A stretch of 64,000 bases of DNA from DATARH01 sp050246595 (GCA_050246595.1 JBFWVT010000024.1:1-64000), one strand, 5' to 3'; shown: positions 44,706-53,704, counted from the stretch's first letter. Numbers and translations are program-made. Notes: generated by a model from the letters alone, not told the origin.

Positions 44706-46238
44706 CTATGTCTCATCGGATTCCTGCGACAATTTGGAAAGATTAAGGCTGATGCCGGCGAATAACCACAGCAACATCAGAACCTGGTAATCCAGCACCG
44801 GATTGATCAGGCCGGCGGCGGCCAGCCCGCAAAGACTGACGAAAAGCGCATTTGCAACGAGCCGGATTTCCGGATCGGACGATCGTCGCGCTTCTCGCCA
44901 GCTCAAGAACATAACGCGCCCAAAAAATCCGAAGAAGATTAATGCACCGACAATTCCCACCTCTGATGTCAGACTGAGATATAAATCGTTTGTCGGCTCC
45001 TTATCGAATTGCGTATTTGGATCATTGGGATTAAATGTAAATTCGTTATAGTTTATCTTTGCCGCCGTACCATTATTCAAGCCCACCCCGAAGAAAGGGT
45101 GATCGCGGATCATCCTCAACGTCGCTTCATATTGGAGAAATCGTACCGAGACAGAGTCCGGACGAAGCGTGAATTGCTCATAAAGTTTTGGAGCTGCGGC
45201 CCCAATAAGGACCAAGCCGAGCAGCACGCCCATTAATGCCTGCCGCCGGCTCAACATGTCATCGCGAACCATGATGCAAAAGGTGAGGGCGACCTGAAAG
45301 GTTACAGTGATGTAGAATGCCCGGGTGAAGGTCAAGGCCAGCCCCGATATACCGAAGATCACGGCGGCGGCAAACACGAGCCGTGCTCCGAACATCGAGT
45401 TCCGGACACAAAGAAACAGAGAAAACGGTATCATCAGGGTCGCCAGCCGCGTCGTTGCGTCCGGCGAGCCTAACGTGCCAAAGGACCGCACTATCGAATT
45501 TGGATCGGTACGGTCCATTGCAAGATACTGCGTGATCTCGTCCAGATCCTGGTGCGTACTACTCAATGAAAGCGGCATCATATAGCCGGTCAAGAAGCGC
45601 CCGACGACAACGGTGGCTTGGGTCACAACAATTATCACCGCCAGGACTGCAAGCGCGCGCAGTGACCGCTTTGAGCGCAAACAATTGAGCGCGAATATAA
45701 AAGCAATGACAAACTTAAATATTTGCACCAACCCGACAAGCCCGAGATAAGGATATTTCGATCCCACAAGCGACAGCACGCAAGCGCCCAGATATGCGAA
45801 TGCCAGCCACGCAACAGGCGGGAAGTGCATTCGCTGACGATGGTATATCGAGTCATTCGCCCAGATGGCGACAAGGACCAGCAGCACCAGATCGCTTGCC
45901 GTGATGTCGAACGTGAAAGTCGCGATGTCAGCGTCAATCTGAAGCTCGGAGAGTACGGCAAGTCCGTCATTCAGGTTCTTGGTCACGACAAATTGCAGGG
46001 AGAAAAGAAAAATTGCGAACCAGTACAGCCGAAAGTTTTTAAGGATCAGGGCGGGTACGAGCAATGCAAGACCGAACGGCAACAATGCGACATAAGTCAG
46101 CTTGGTGACATATAAGCCGAACCCCACCAGGGTTCCGATAACCGCTCCGGTGCAAGCGAGAGCGAACAGGACGTACAGGGGTAACCGGCCTGTGGCCCGG
46201 CTGAGCCGTTGTGTAGGCAGGTCCGACGCAATGGTCAT
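44706..46238 (-). CDS. O-antigen ligase/polymerase-like membrane protein
   Basis: This 510-residue protein has around 11-12 hydrophobic helices. A large periplasmic loop precedes HPFFGVGLNNGTAAKINYNE, the region characteristic of the Wzy/WaaL O-antigen ligase superfamily. It likely polymerises or ligates a surface glycan. Base composition is clearly lower in GC than the window average, as is usual for polysaccharide genes that move between strains. It converges with the glycosyltransferase gene. Confidence 0.82.
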   Translation of the reverse strand: MTIASDLPTQRLSRATGRLPLYVLFALACTGAVIGTLVGFGLYVTKLTYVALLPFGLALLVPALILKNFRLYWFAIFLFSLQFVVTKNLNDGLAVLSELQIDADIATFTFDITASDLVLLVLVAIWANDSIYHRQRMHFPPVAWLAFAYLGACVLSLVGSKYPYLGLVGLVQIFKFVIAFIFALNCLRSKRSLRALAVLAVIIVVTQATVVVGRFLTGYMMPLSLSSTHQDLDEITQYLAMDRTDPNSIVRSFGTLGSPDATTRLATLMIPFSLFLCVRNSMFGARLVFAAAVIFGISGLALTFTRAFYITVTFQVALTFCIMVRDDMLSRRQALMGVLLGLVLIGAAAPKLYEQFTLRPDSVSVRFLQYEATLRMIRDHPFFGVGLNNGTAAKINYNEFTFNPNDPNTQFDKEPTNDLYLSLTSEVGIVGALIFFGFFGRVMFLSWREARRSSDPEIRLVANALFVSLCGLAAAGLINPVLDYQVLMLLWLFAGISLNLSKLSQESDET

Positions 46239-46371
46239 TCTGGTCTGCAGGTTGGATTATCGTGCTATTCGGCCACCCGCATGTTGCGGTGACGGGAGAT
46301 CGGGTCGTTTGGTACGGTCGAAATGCAATCGGTCATCAACAAGACAAATAAACCTGCTGCCGCCGGAATGC

Positions 46372-47253
46372 TTATTTGACCGGCTTGCAATGACTCGACC
46401 GATTAAGGACAACACCGAGAAGATTCGCAGGTCCGAGATCGTTTAGAACCTGTCGAATCTCTCTGATGCGGGTCATCCCCTCTTCAATAATGAGCAGCAC
46501 GCAATCGGCAAATTGAGAAAACGCCACAGCGTCGTCGGTAGCCAATACCGGCGGCAGATCAAAAAGGATGATCCGATTACGATCGTAGTGCTTGAGCACG
46601 TCGATGAACCGCGCCATCTCCGGGGAGGACAACAACTCCGACGAATTAGAGACTGGAGACCCTGCCGGAATGATCGAAAGCCCGTCAATGCCGGAATCCA
46701 GAAGTATTTGTTCGATCGGTACGCCTCGCAGCAGATGATCGACGATACCGTCTCGATGATCGAGACCAAAAATCCGCTGAAAGGAAGGCTTTAAAAGATC
46801 AAGCTCCACCAGCAGCGCGGCATGATTGAACTCGCGGGCGATGCTGATAGCCGTATTAATGGCGGTGAGGGTCGTTCCCGTCCCCCGGCATGGGCTGGTT
46901 ACGGCGATTGTACTCCAAGCCTTCTCCTGGAGGCGCCGGAGGATTTGCGTTCGGACGCGGTTATAGGCAAACTGTACCGGGTTCGCGGCACCGGCTCTAA
47001 TCAACAGATCGTGTTGCGGCTGTGACAGCACCCGCTTGATCGGCGTCGACTGGCGATGTCGGATGTCCCGCTCGACGGATTTCTGCAATAGTTGTGGTTC
47101 GGCGTAGGCAAGAGCGCCCTCGAACAGCGGCCGTGCCGAGCCTGCCGGCTCGGCGCTCTGGACTTCCGGCGGATCGAGACGAATATCTTGAAACCGCGCT
47201 CGCCGTATCGACGATTGACCTTTCCCCGGAGGAAATTGGGCGCGGAAGGACAT
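46372..47253 (-). CDS. BY-kinase-like polysaccharide ATPase with altered Walker A
   Basis: This 293-residue protein is related to bacterial tyrosine kinases that control exopolysaccharide chain length (CpsD/Wzc C-terminal domain, and the autokinase of PEP-CTERM/XrtA loci). The Walker A region reads TSPCRGTGTTLTAIN (119-133) with Thr127 (codon ACG) where the family has Lys. The Walker A' reads LLVELDLLKPS, with Glu150 for the first Asp, while Walker B ILFDLPP keeps Asp232. No tyrosine cluster is present at the C-terminus. It may be a non-catalytic regulator. GGAG lies 5 bases before the ATG. Confidence 0.75.
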   Translation of the reverse strand: MSFRAQFPPGKGQSSIRRARFQDIRLDPPEVQSAEPAGSARPLFEGALAYAEPQLLQKSVERDIRHRQSTPIKRVLSQPQHDLLIRAGAANPVQFAYNRVRTQILRRLQEKAWSTIAVTSPCRGTGTTLTAINTAISIAREFNHAALLVELDLLKPSFQRIFGLDHRDGIVDHLLRGVPIEQILLDSGIDGLSIIPAGSPVSNSSELLSSPEMARFIDVLKHYDRNRIILFDLPPVLATDDAVAFSQFADCVLLIIEEGMTRIREIRQVLNDLGPANLLGVVLNRSSHCKPVK

Positions 47254-47360
47254 GGAGGCTCCAATCGGCTGGATTGTATGTTGCCGGTGTGTGGCGGCTT
47301 GCGGTTCGGCTGCTCGTCCCGGAGAACGCGGCCGTGCGGCACAGCGAGCTTGCCCCTCCT

Positions 47361-48224
47361 CTACTCCGCGAGAGCGGCTAGGTATCGGCCGTAGTCGCTC
47401 CGGTCGAGCCGTCGTGCTGCGGCCTGCAGACGATCCCGATCGATATAGCCCATGACATACGCCACTTCCTCGACGCAGGCGATTTTCAGACCCTGGCGCA
47501 TCTCGATCGTGCGGACAAATTCGGCGGCCTCAAGCAGGTGGTCGTGCGTCCCGGTATCAAACCAGGCATAGCCGCGACCCAGCCGCGCAACCCGCAGCAT
47601 GCCCTGTCGCAGATACAAATTGTTGAGATCGGTGATTTCCAGCTCGCCGCGCGCCGAGGGCCGCAGCTCGCGCGCAAGATCGACGACCCAGTTGTCGTAG
47701 AAATACAATCCGGTGACGGCCCAGGGCGAGCGCGGCGCCGTCGGCTTTTCCTCGATCGACACCGCGGTGCCGCTCCTGTCGAACGCGACGACGCCATAGG
47801 CTTGCGGGTTGCGCACCTGATAGGCGAACACGGTGGCGCCCCGGCGCGGCTGCGCCGCATCTTGCAGCAACTCGGCCAAGCCGGACCCATAAAACAGATT
47901 GTCGCCCAGCACCAGCGCGACCGGCGAAGCGCCGATAAAGTCGCGCCCGATGATAAAGGCCTGCGCCAGCCCCTCGGGGCGCGGCTGCTCGGCGTAGGCG
48001 AGCGCGATCCCCCATTGGCTCCCGTCACCGAGCAGCGCCGCGAAGCGCGACCGCTCGGCCGGCGTGGTAATCACCAGGATGTCGCGAATCCCGGCAAGCA
48101 TTAGCGTCGTCAGCGGATAATAGATCATCGGCTTGTCGTAAACCGGCAGCAGCTGCTTGCTGACCGCCAGGGTCACCGGATAGAGCCGCGTCCCGGACCC
48201 GCCGGCGAGAATGATCCCTTTCAT
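47361..48224 (-). CDS. rfbA: glucose-1-phosphate thymidylyltransferase
   Basis: This 287-residue enzyme makes dTDP-glucose, the first step to dTDP-rhamnose. The signature ILAGGSGTRLYPVTLAVSKQ is followed by LPVYDKPMIYYPL, LGDNLFYG and VEEVAYVMGYIDRDRL. The other rhamnose genes (rfbB, C, D) are not in the window. It lies on the same strand as the sugar transferase and oxygenase-fusion genes. Confidence 0.94.
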   Translation of the reverse strand: MKGIILAGGSGTRLYPVTLAVSKQLLPVYDKPMIYYPLTTLMLAGIRDILVITTPAERSRFAALLGDGSQWGIALAYAEQPRPEGLAQAFIIGRDFIGASPVALVLGDNLFYGSGLAELLQDAAQPRRGATVFAYQVRNPQAYGVVAFDRSGTAVSIEEKPTAPRSPWAVTGLYFYDNWVVDLARELRPSARGELEITDLNNLYLRQGMLRVARLGRGYAWFDTGTHDHLLEAAEFVRTIEMRQGLKIACVEEVAYVMGYIDRDRLQAAARRLDRSDYGRYLAALAE

Positions 48225-48370
48225 CGGACAGCCCTCTCCCGTTCAGCGGATCGCGTGACCGCGCCGGCGCGACGCGCCGCCTTCCGAACCCGGTGCTCGC
48301 GCAACGATCGCGCCGACCGATGCGATGAAGCGGTGGGGACCCCGACGGGCCGGCGCACGGACACCCGGTG

Positions 48371-49225
48371 TCAGAACGCGCCATGCCGGAACAGGACGCG
48401 CTGCAGCGTAAGCAGCAGGATCTTAAGATCCAGCATAACGGTCCGCGTCCGCACATATTCCAGATCGAAGGCCAAGGTCTCGCCCCAGTTCAGCAGCCCG
48501 CGCCCGTTGACCTGTGCCAGACCGGTGATGCCCGGCTTCACCGCGAATTTGTACATCTCCTCGCAACTGTAATATTGCAGAACCTCCGGTGCTTCCGGTC
48601 GCGGCCCGACCAGCCGCATGTCGCCGATCAGCACCGACCACAGATTCGGCAATTCGTCGACCGATACCCGGCGCAGCACGCGACCGATCCGGGTCACCCG
48701 CGGATCGTGCCGCAATGTCGGCATTTGCTCGTGAAATTCCCCGGCCGGAAACCGGTAGCTGTAAAGTTCCGGATGGCGCACCCGCGCGTCGCTGTACATC
48801 GTGCGCAGCTTGGCCATCGTAAAGTAGCTCGGGACATAGTACAGATGTTCCGGATCGTACCCGCCCGGCGGCGGGCGCAGATCGGGGTGGTACGCCAGAT
48901 CGCGGCCGCGCACGCGCAGCGAGCGCCCCGGCCGCCGGTGCAGGAACAGGGCCGGGCCGGGCGAATCCCAGCGCACCAGCGCCGCCCCGATCGCCATCAG
49001 CGGCAGTGCCAGCACCAGCCCGACCGCGGCGACGAGAAGTTCAAAACCCCGATACAGCATCTCGGCAACCGGCCCGGAACCCGCGGACACCTCCCGCACC
49101 GGCACCGCGTAGGGCTTGCCGGGATAGGCCGGCGTCGCGCCGGTCCCGCTGTCGCCACCGGCCCGCCCCGACGCGGCACCCGCCGGCACGGGGATCAGCA
49201 TATCGGACGGCCGACCGAACGACAC
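48371..49225 (-). CDS. initiating sugar-1-phosphate transferase (bacterial sugar transferase family)
   Basis: This 284-residue monotopic phosphoglycosyl transferase moves a sugar phosphate onto undecaprenyl phosphate to start glycan assembly. A hydrophobic helix (about 58-85) is followed by the catalytic domain with MAKLRTMYSDA, RRVSVDELPNLWSVLIGDM and LVGPRPE, and PGITGLAQVNGRG. The first ~55 residues are a Gly/Pro/Ala-rich, probably disordered leader. It lacks the multi-helix N-terminal part of WbaP-type enzymes. Confidence 0.9.
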   Translation of the reverse strand: MSFGRPSDMLIPVPAGAASGRAGGDSGTGATPAYPGKPYAVPVREVSAGSGPVAEMLYRGFELLVAAVGLVLALPLMAIGAALVRWDSPGPALFLHRRPGRSLRVRGRDLAYHPDLRPPPGGYDPEHLYYVPSYFTMAKLRTMYSDARVRHPELYSYRFPAGEFHEQMPTLRHDPRVTRIGRVLRRVSVDELPNLWSVLIGDMRLVGPRPEAPEVLQYYSCEEMYKFAVKPGITGLAQVNGRGLLNWGETLAFDLEYVRTRTVMLDLKILLLTLQRVLFRHGAF

Positions 49226-49472
49226 GGGACCTCTCGATTCCGACAGACTAAAAAGCGTAGTCCAAGCAACTCGCCCCAGTCAGCTCCACCGCCGGACAGT
49301 GCGCCCGTGCGCGGCGACCGGCGCACGCCACAAGAGAGGACGGCGGCAATCCTGCTCGCGGCATACCCTCTCCAGCGCGCGGCTCCCAACCGGCGCCCCG
49401 CGCCCGCTGCCTGCCGCCGCGACACAACGGCAGGCCCGGCCGGGACGTCCGATCAAATGCCGGTGGTCGGGG

Positions 49473-50768
49473 TCAGTGGCCGGTGTGATAGTTGGCCAGC
49501 GATTGCGACCACTTGTTGAAATATACCTTTGTCGTATCCGACAGCGGCAGACCGATCGGCAGGATCGAGCGACCGTACTTGGCGAAGTCCAGGTAACGCT
49601 TGATCGTCTTCAGATCGTCCTCGGTGACCAGCTGCAGGCCCTCATTGACAAAGTGGATGATGTTGCCCCGCTTCAGCGCCGTCTCGAGCAGGTGGTTGCG
49701 GTCCGCCTCGTCCTCGGGCAGCGCGAAGATGCTGTACATGATTGTGTTGGCGTTGCGGTCCTCGATCAGGTGCAGCAAGGTCGGGCAGTGCAGCATGTCC
49801 TCCAGGTCGAACAGCTCGTAGTCGCTGCTCAGACCATGCTTGTTGCAGTAGTCATAGAGCATGTAGCGCTGCAGATGCACCGGGATGCAGAACGTCGCCG
49901 AGGTGTTGTTGGCGACGTAGAAGATGTTCTGCTTGCCGTTCTTGAACTGCACCTCGCGCGGCGGCAATTGCGCCAGACGCTCCTCTTCCGCCTCGGTGTC
50001 GGGGATCAGATGGAAATAGCCGGCCGGGATCTTGCGGCCCAGCAGGTCGCCGTACATGCCCTCGGCGATGCGGAAATCCATGCTGATCCTGGTCTTGCCG
50101 GTGATGTTCGGCATGCCGGAACCGTGGATGTGCTCCTGGCTGAACAGACAGCAGCTGCCCGGACCCGCCTTGATCTGATGATGGTGTTCGCCCCACACCT
50201 GGGTCATCTCGGCCATCTTGAGACGGTTGTCGATGGCGTACTTGACCAGCTCGCGCGACTTCTTGATCGGGATGATCTGCATCGAGCGGGTCTTGTCCTC
50301 GTCAGCCGTGACATCGACAAACGGCATCCAGATGCTGCGCGAGGCGACACCGTGACCGTAAAGAAGCCCGGTGTGCAGCGGGAAGTACAACTCGGGTGTG
50401 GTCGGCAGCATGATGCGCACGTTCATATAGCGCTGCACCGCCACCGGCAGCCGCAGTTTGCCTTTTGGCACCACCACCTCGCGCACGAAGCGGTTCAGCA
50501 TGCGGCGGAACTCCGGCAGGTTGGTGTCGGCGCATAGCTGCTTGGTGACGCGATAGGTGTCGGCCTGCGGCACCACCTCGTGAAAGTAGCTCAAATCCTC
50601 GACCGGATACCCCATCTTGCGGATGCGGTCGCGGATCCATTCGTTGAACGGGAAGCGCTCGTTTGGATAAGTCATGATCTGCGCGTCCCACTCGTGCGTC
50701 AGGCTGCGCTCGAGGTCGTTGTCGATCTCATGCGCCTGGATCGGCTCCAGCACGATACTGTCCGGCAT
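49473..50768 (-). CDS. fusion of 2OG-Fe(II)-oxygenase-like and LIC12192-like domains (sporadic carbohydrate cluster)
   Basis: This 431-residue protein appears to have two parts. Residues ~80-235 follow the 2OG-Fe(II) oxygenase pattern of 'sporadic carbohydrate cluster' proteins: LPLHTGLLYGHG-like 130-140, WMPFVDVTADEDKTRSMQII, then CLFSQEHIHGSGMPN and KTRISMDFRI, with a likely distal iron His215 and 2OG-binding Arg227. The proximal motif is His132-Thr-Gly134, lacking the usual Asp ligand. Residues ~278-398 resemble the separate LIC12192 family (FCIPVHLQRYMLYDYCNKHG, NTIMYSIFALPEDEADR). The ATG at 50766-50768 has GGGGAG 7 bases upstream. Both family assignments are from memory of the motifs. 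It lies next to the sugar transferase and rfbA, suggesting modification of a surface sugar. Confidence 0.7.
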   Translation of the reverse strand: MPDSIVLEPIQAHEIDNDLERSLTHEWDAQIMTYPNERFPFNEWIRDRIRKMGYPVEDLSYFHEVVPQADTYRVTKQLCADTNLPEFRRMLNRFVREVVVPKGKLRLPVAVQRYMNVRIMLPTTPELYFPLHTGLLYGHGVASRSIWMPFVDVTADEDKTRSMQIIPIKKSRELVKYAIDNRLKMAEMTQVWGEHHHQIKAGPGSCCLFSQEHIHGSGMPNITGKTRISMDFRIAEGMYGDLLGRKIPAGYFHLIPDTEAEEERLAQLPPREVQFKNGKQNIFYVANNTSATFCIPVHLQRYMLYDYCNKHGLSSDYELFDLEDMLHCPTLLHLIEDRNANTIMYSIFALPEDEADRNHLLETALKRGNIIHFVNEGLQLVTEDDLKTIKRYLDFAKYGRSILPIGLPLSDTTKVYFNKWSQSLANYHTGH

Positions 50769-51244
50769 AATTGAACTCCCCAGTTTAACGACCCGAACGC
50801 CCGCCAGCGGATCGCTCACCGCAATCCGCCGCCTCCCATGGACCTCACCATCGCTGCGCGGCGCCCGGTTGCATCCGCAGAAGCGCCACTCAATCAAAAT
50901 CGTAACACGACCACGCCGCTATGCAAGCGTCTTCCGTCCCTAATAGAATCTCAACTTCCGCAACCCGCTCGACAATTTGACCGTGATTAATTTTACCTCG
51001 ACGGACAAGGCGTGAATTTCACCCACCCTTCCCGCACTATGACCGTGACTAATTTGACCTTCATAAGTCATCAACCCGATCATCCCTCACTTGAGCAGCC
51101 GCGCCGATCTCCCCCGCAGCCCAACCACGCTCCAGCCCCATGCGCTCCGGGGTGGCGCGGCTGCGGGAGAAGCACTAGATTCTCGAGGCCCGCCGTTGCC
51201 GCTTCGGCCGCTGGCCGGGCGCCCCGCTTTCTTCGCCCTGTCGT
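50769..51244. other. intergenic region, divergent, with direct repeats
   Basis: This is a 476-base gap between the oxygenase-fusion gene (minus) and the MoxR-type gene (plus). No credible gene is seen. The middle, about 50890-51080, is richer in A/T than the flanks and holds two similar 20-base sequences (see the repeat entry). Promoters for both neighbours are expected here. Confidence 0.6.
50979..51060. promoter_or_regulatory. pair of 20-bp direct repeats, possible operator
   Basis: gaccgtgattaattttacct (50979-50998) and gaccgtgactaatttgacct (51041-51060) differ at two positions and are 62 bases apart start to start, about six helical turns. They lie in the divergent A/T-rich gap. A transcription-factor binding function is inference. 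Confidence 0.4.
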
Positions 51245-52216
51245 ATGCGGAGGGAGCCGCCGCTGTCGGAACCTGCCTTGGATGCGCTTGCCCCGATGAC
51301 CCCCCTGCCCGCCTCCGTTGGCGATACGTTGAGCCTGCTTGGCAGCGCCGACTATGTCGCGGACCGTTCGCTCGCCACCGCGGTGCATCTCGCGCTGCGT
51401 CTGAAGCGCCCGCTGTTCCTCGAAGGCGAGGCCGGCGTGGGGAAAACCGAGATCGCCAAGGTGCTGGCGACCGCGCTCGGGCGTCGGCTGATCCGGCTGC
51501 AGTGCTATGAGGGGCTCGATGTCGCCTCGGCCGTCTACGAATGGGACTACGCGCGCCAGATGATCGAGATCCGGCTCGCCGAGGCGGCCCAGGAGGATCG
51601 CGGCGAGATCGAGAACACGATCTTTTCCGAGCGTTTTTTGATCAGGCGGCCGCTGTTGCAGGCGCTGGAGCCGGACATCGACGGCGCGCCGGTATTGCTG
51701 ATCGATGAACTCGACCGCACCGACGAGCCGTTCGAGGCCTATCTGCTCGAAATCCTGTCAGACTTTCAGGTCACGATCCCCGAGATCGGCACGATCCGCG
51801 CCGAGCAGCCGCCTGTTGTCGTCATCACGTCGAACCGCACCCGCGAGATCCACGACGCGCTGAAGCGCCGCTGCTTTTATTACTGGGTCGATTACCCTGA
51901 TGCCGCGCGCGAGATGGAGATCCTGCGGCGCAAGGCGCCGGAGGCCGGCGAAAATCTGTCGCGCGAGGTCGTCGCCTTTGTCCAGAAGCTGCGCAGGGCC
52001 GATCTGTTCAAACTGCCCGGCGTGGCCGAGACGATCGACTGGGCCGACGCGCTGATGCAGCTCGACGTGCTCGAACTGGCCCCCGAGGCGATCAACGACA
52101 CGCTCGGCGTGCTGCTCAAATACCAGGACGACATCGCCCGCATCCAGGGCAGCGAGGCGGCGAAACTGTTGGTCCAGGTCAAGGCCGAGATTGCCGCCGC
52201 ACCAAGGGAGGTTTGA
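51245..52216 (+). CDS. MoxR-family AAA ATPase (CoxD-like)
   Basis: This ~323-residue AAA+ ATPase has Walker A GEAGVGKTE (61-69), Walker B PVLLIDELDR, sensor 1 VVVITSNRTRE and an arginine-finger region. CoxD-type MoxR proteins insert sulfur/copper into the Mo-Cu site of CO dehydrogenase, working with a VWA partner such as CoxE. The CoxE-like gene follows. The start could be ATG 51245 or ATG 51296; the second agrees better with relatives, and neither has a good ribosome site. Confidence 0.9.
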   Translation: MRREPPLSEPALDALAPMTPLPASVGDTLSLLGSADYVADRSLATAVHLALRLKRPLFLEGEAGVGKTEIAKVLATALGRRLIRLQCYEGLDVASAVYEWDYARQMIEIRLAEAAQEDRGEIENTIFSERFLIRRPLLQALEPDIDGAPVLLIDELDRTDEPFEAYLLEILSDFQVTIPEIGTIRAEQPPVVVITSNRTREIHDALKRRCFYYWVDYPDAAREMEILRRKAPEAGENLSREVVAFVQKLRRADLFKLPGVAETIDWADALMQLDVLELAPEAINDTLGVLLKYQDDIARIQGSEAAKLLVQVKAEIAAAPREV

Positions 52217-52264
52217 ATTATTCACCGCGAGGGCGCTTTCGCGCGCAGCGCGCAACAGAAAATC

Positions 52265-52325
52265 ACCACGGAGGCACGGAGAGCACAGAGGCACATCATC
52301 TCCGTATCCTCCGTGCCTTCGTGGT
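52265..52325. repeat. palindromic intergenic repeat (accacggaggcacgg type)
   Basis: The arms accacggaggcacgg and ccgtgccttcgtggt pair across about 60 bases with one mismatch. It lies between the coxD-like and coxE-like genes and differs from the repeats at 5510, 32986 and 53705. Confidence 0.75.
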
Positions 52326-52372
52326 TTATTGGTACTTCGCGCCGGTAAGAGCCCTTGCATCCCTTGCGTTGA

Positions 52373-53608
52373 ATGAGAGCAACATCGATATCGCAAAGTA
52401 GCGACGGCCGCCTCGTCGCCAATCTGATGCATTTCGCGCGCACGTTGCGCGCCGCCGGATTGCCGGTCGGACCGGGAAAAGTCATCGACGCGGTGCAGGC
52501 GGTCGAGGCGATCGGCGTCACCAATCGTGCCGATTTCTACTGGACCTTGCACGCGGTCTTTGTCAATCGGCCGGACCAGCGGCAATTGTTCGATCAGGCG
52601 TTTCACGTCTTCTGGCGCAATCCCGAGCTGCTCAAGAAGATGCTCGCGACGATGCTGCCGCAGCTCAATGTCGAGATGCCGCGCGACGAGGGCGCCGAGA
52701 TGATAAGGCGTCTTGCCGAGGCGCTGCACCCGCACCAGCAGACGCGCGAAAGCCCGGAGGAGCAGGTCGAGATCGACGCGGCGATGACCTTCTCGGACCG
52801 CGAGCAGTTGCGCGCGATGGATTTCGAGAAGATGTCGTTGGAGGAGCTGGCGCGCGCCAAGGCGGCGATCGCGCGGCTGCGTCTGCCGATCCACGACATC
52901 CCGACCCGCCGCTTCGCGCGCGACCCGCGCGGCGCCCGCGCCGATATGCGTGCGACGTTGCGGGCGGCCTTGCGCTCGGGCGGCCTTCTCGAACTGAAGC
53001 GTAGGAGTCCGCGCCGCCGCCCACCGCCGCTGGTCGTACTGTGCGACATCTCCGGCTCGATGAGCCGCTACAGCCGCGTCTTTCTGCATTTCATGCATTC
53101 GATCACAAACGACCGCGACCGTGTTTTTACGTTTGTGTTCGGCACCCGCCTGACCAACATCACGCGGTTTCTGCGCTATCGCGATGTCGATGTCGCGCTC
53201 GACAAGGTGGCCGAGGCGGTGGCGGACTGGTCCGGCGGCACCCGCATCGGGCAGTGCGTGCGCGAGTTCAACCGCTCCTGGTCGCGCCGCGTGCTGGGGC
53301 AAGGCGCGGTCGTGCTGATGATTACCGACGGGCTCGACCGCGACGCCGGCACCGGTCTGGCCCCCGAGATGGACCGGCTGCACCGGTCGTGCCGCAAGCT
53401 GATTTGGCTCAACCCGCTGTTGCGCTACGAGGGGTTCGAGCCAAGATCATTGGGGATGAAGGCGATGCTGCCGCATGTCGACGAGTTCCGTCCGGTGCAC
53501 AACCTCGAAAGCCTGGAGACGCTGATCGACGTGATCAGCGAGGCAGCAGCGCGACAGAGCGCGGCGGCGATCGCGCGCGAGAGTTTTGCGCCGCGGGATG
53601 AATGCTAG
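52373..53608 (+). CDS. VWA domain protein, CoxE-like
   Basis: This 411-residue protein has an N-terminal helical region and a C-terminal von Willebrand A domain with MIDAS motif CDISGSM (about residues 223-229) and later ITDGLDRDAG. CoxE-type proteins are partners of the MoxR ATPase in maturation of CO dehydrogenase or similar molybdenum hydroxylases. No CO dehydrogenase structural genes (coxM, coxS, coxL) are in the window. Confidence 0.88.
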   Translation: MRATSISQSSDGRLVANLMHFARTLRAAGLPVGPGKVIDAVQAVEAIGVTNRADFYWTLHAVFVNRPDQRQLFDQAFHVFWRNPELLKKMLATMLPQLNVEMPRDEGAEMIRRLAEALHPHQQTRESPEEQVEIDAAMTFSDREQLRAMDFEKMSLEELARAKAAIARLRLPIHDIPTRRFARDPRGARADMRATLRAALRSGGLLELKRRSPRRRPPPLVVLCDISGSMSRYSRVFLHFMHSITNDRDRVFTFVFGTRLTNITRFLRYRDVDVALDKVAEAVADWSGGTRIGQCVREFNRSWSRRVLGQGAVVLMITDGLDRDAGTGLAPEMDRLHRSCRKLIWLNPLLRYEGFEPRSLGMKAMLPHVDEFRPVHNLESLETLIDVISEAAARQSAAAIARESFAPRDEC

Positions 53609-53704
53609 AGCGGGGTCCGACCAGATGCGATCGCCCGGGGTCACCATAGCGGCACGAGAGACGCGGGCCGTCAGCCAAAAGGATCGCCATCAAAAGGACC
53701 CCGT

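Noticed and set aside
52213..52401. A small gene between coxD-like and coxE-like
   Set aside because: The frame runs through the palindromic repeat and has no ribosome site or family pattern.
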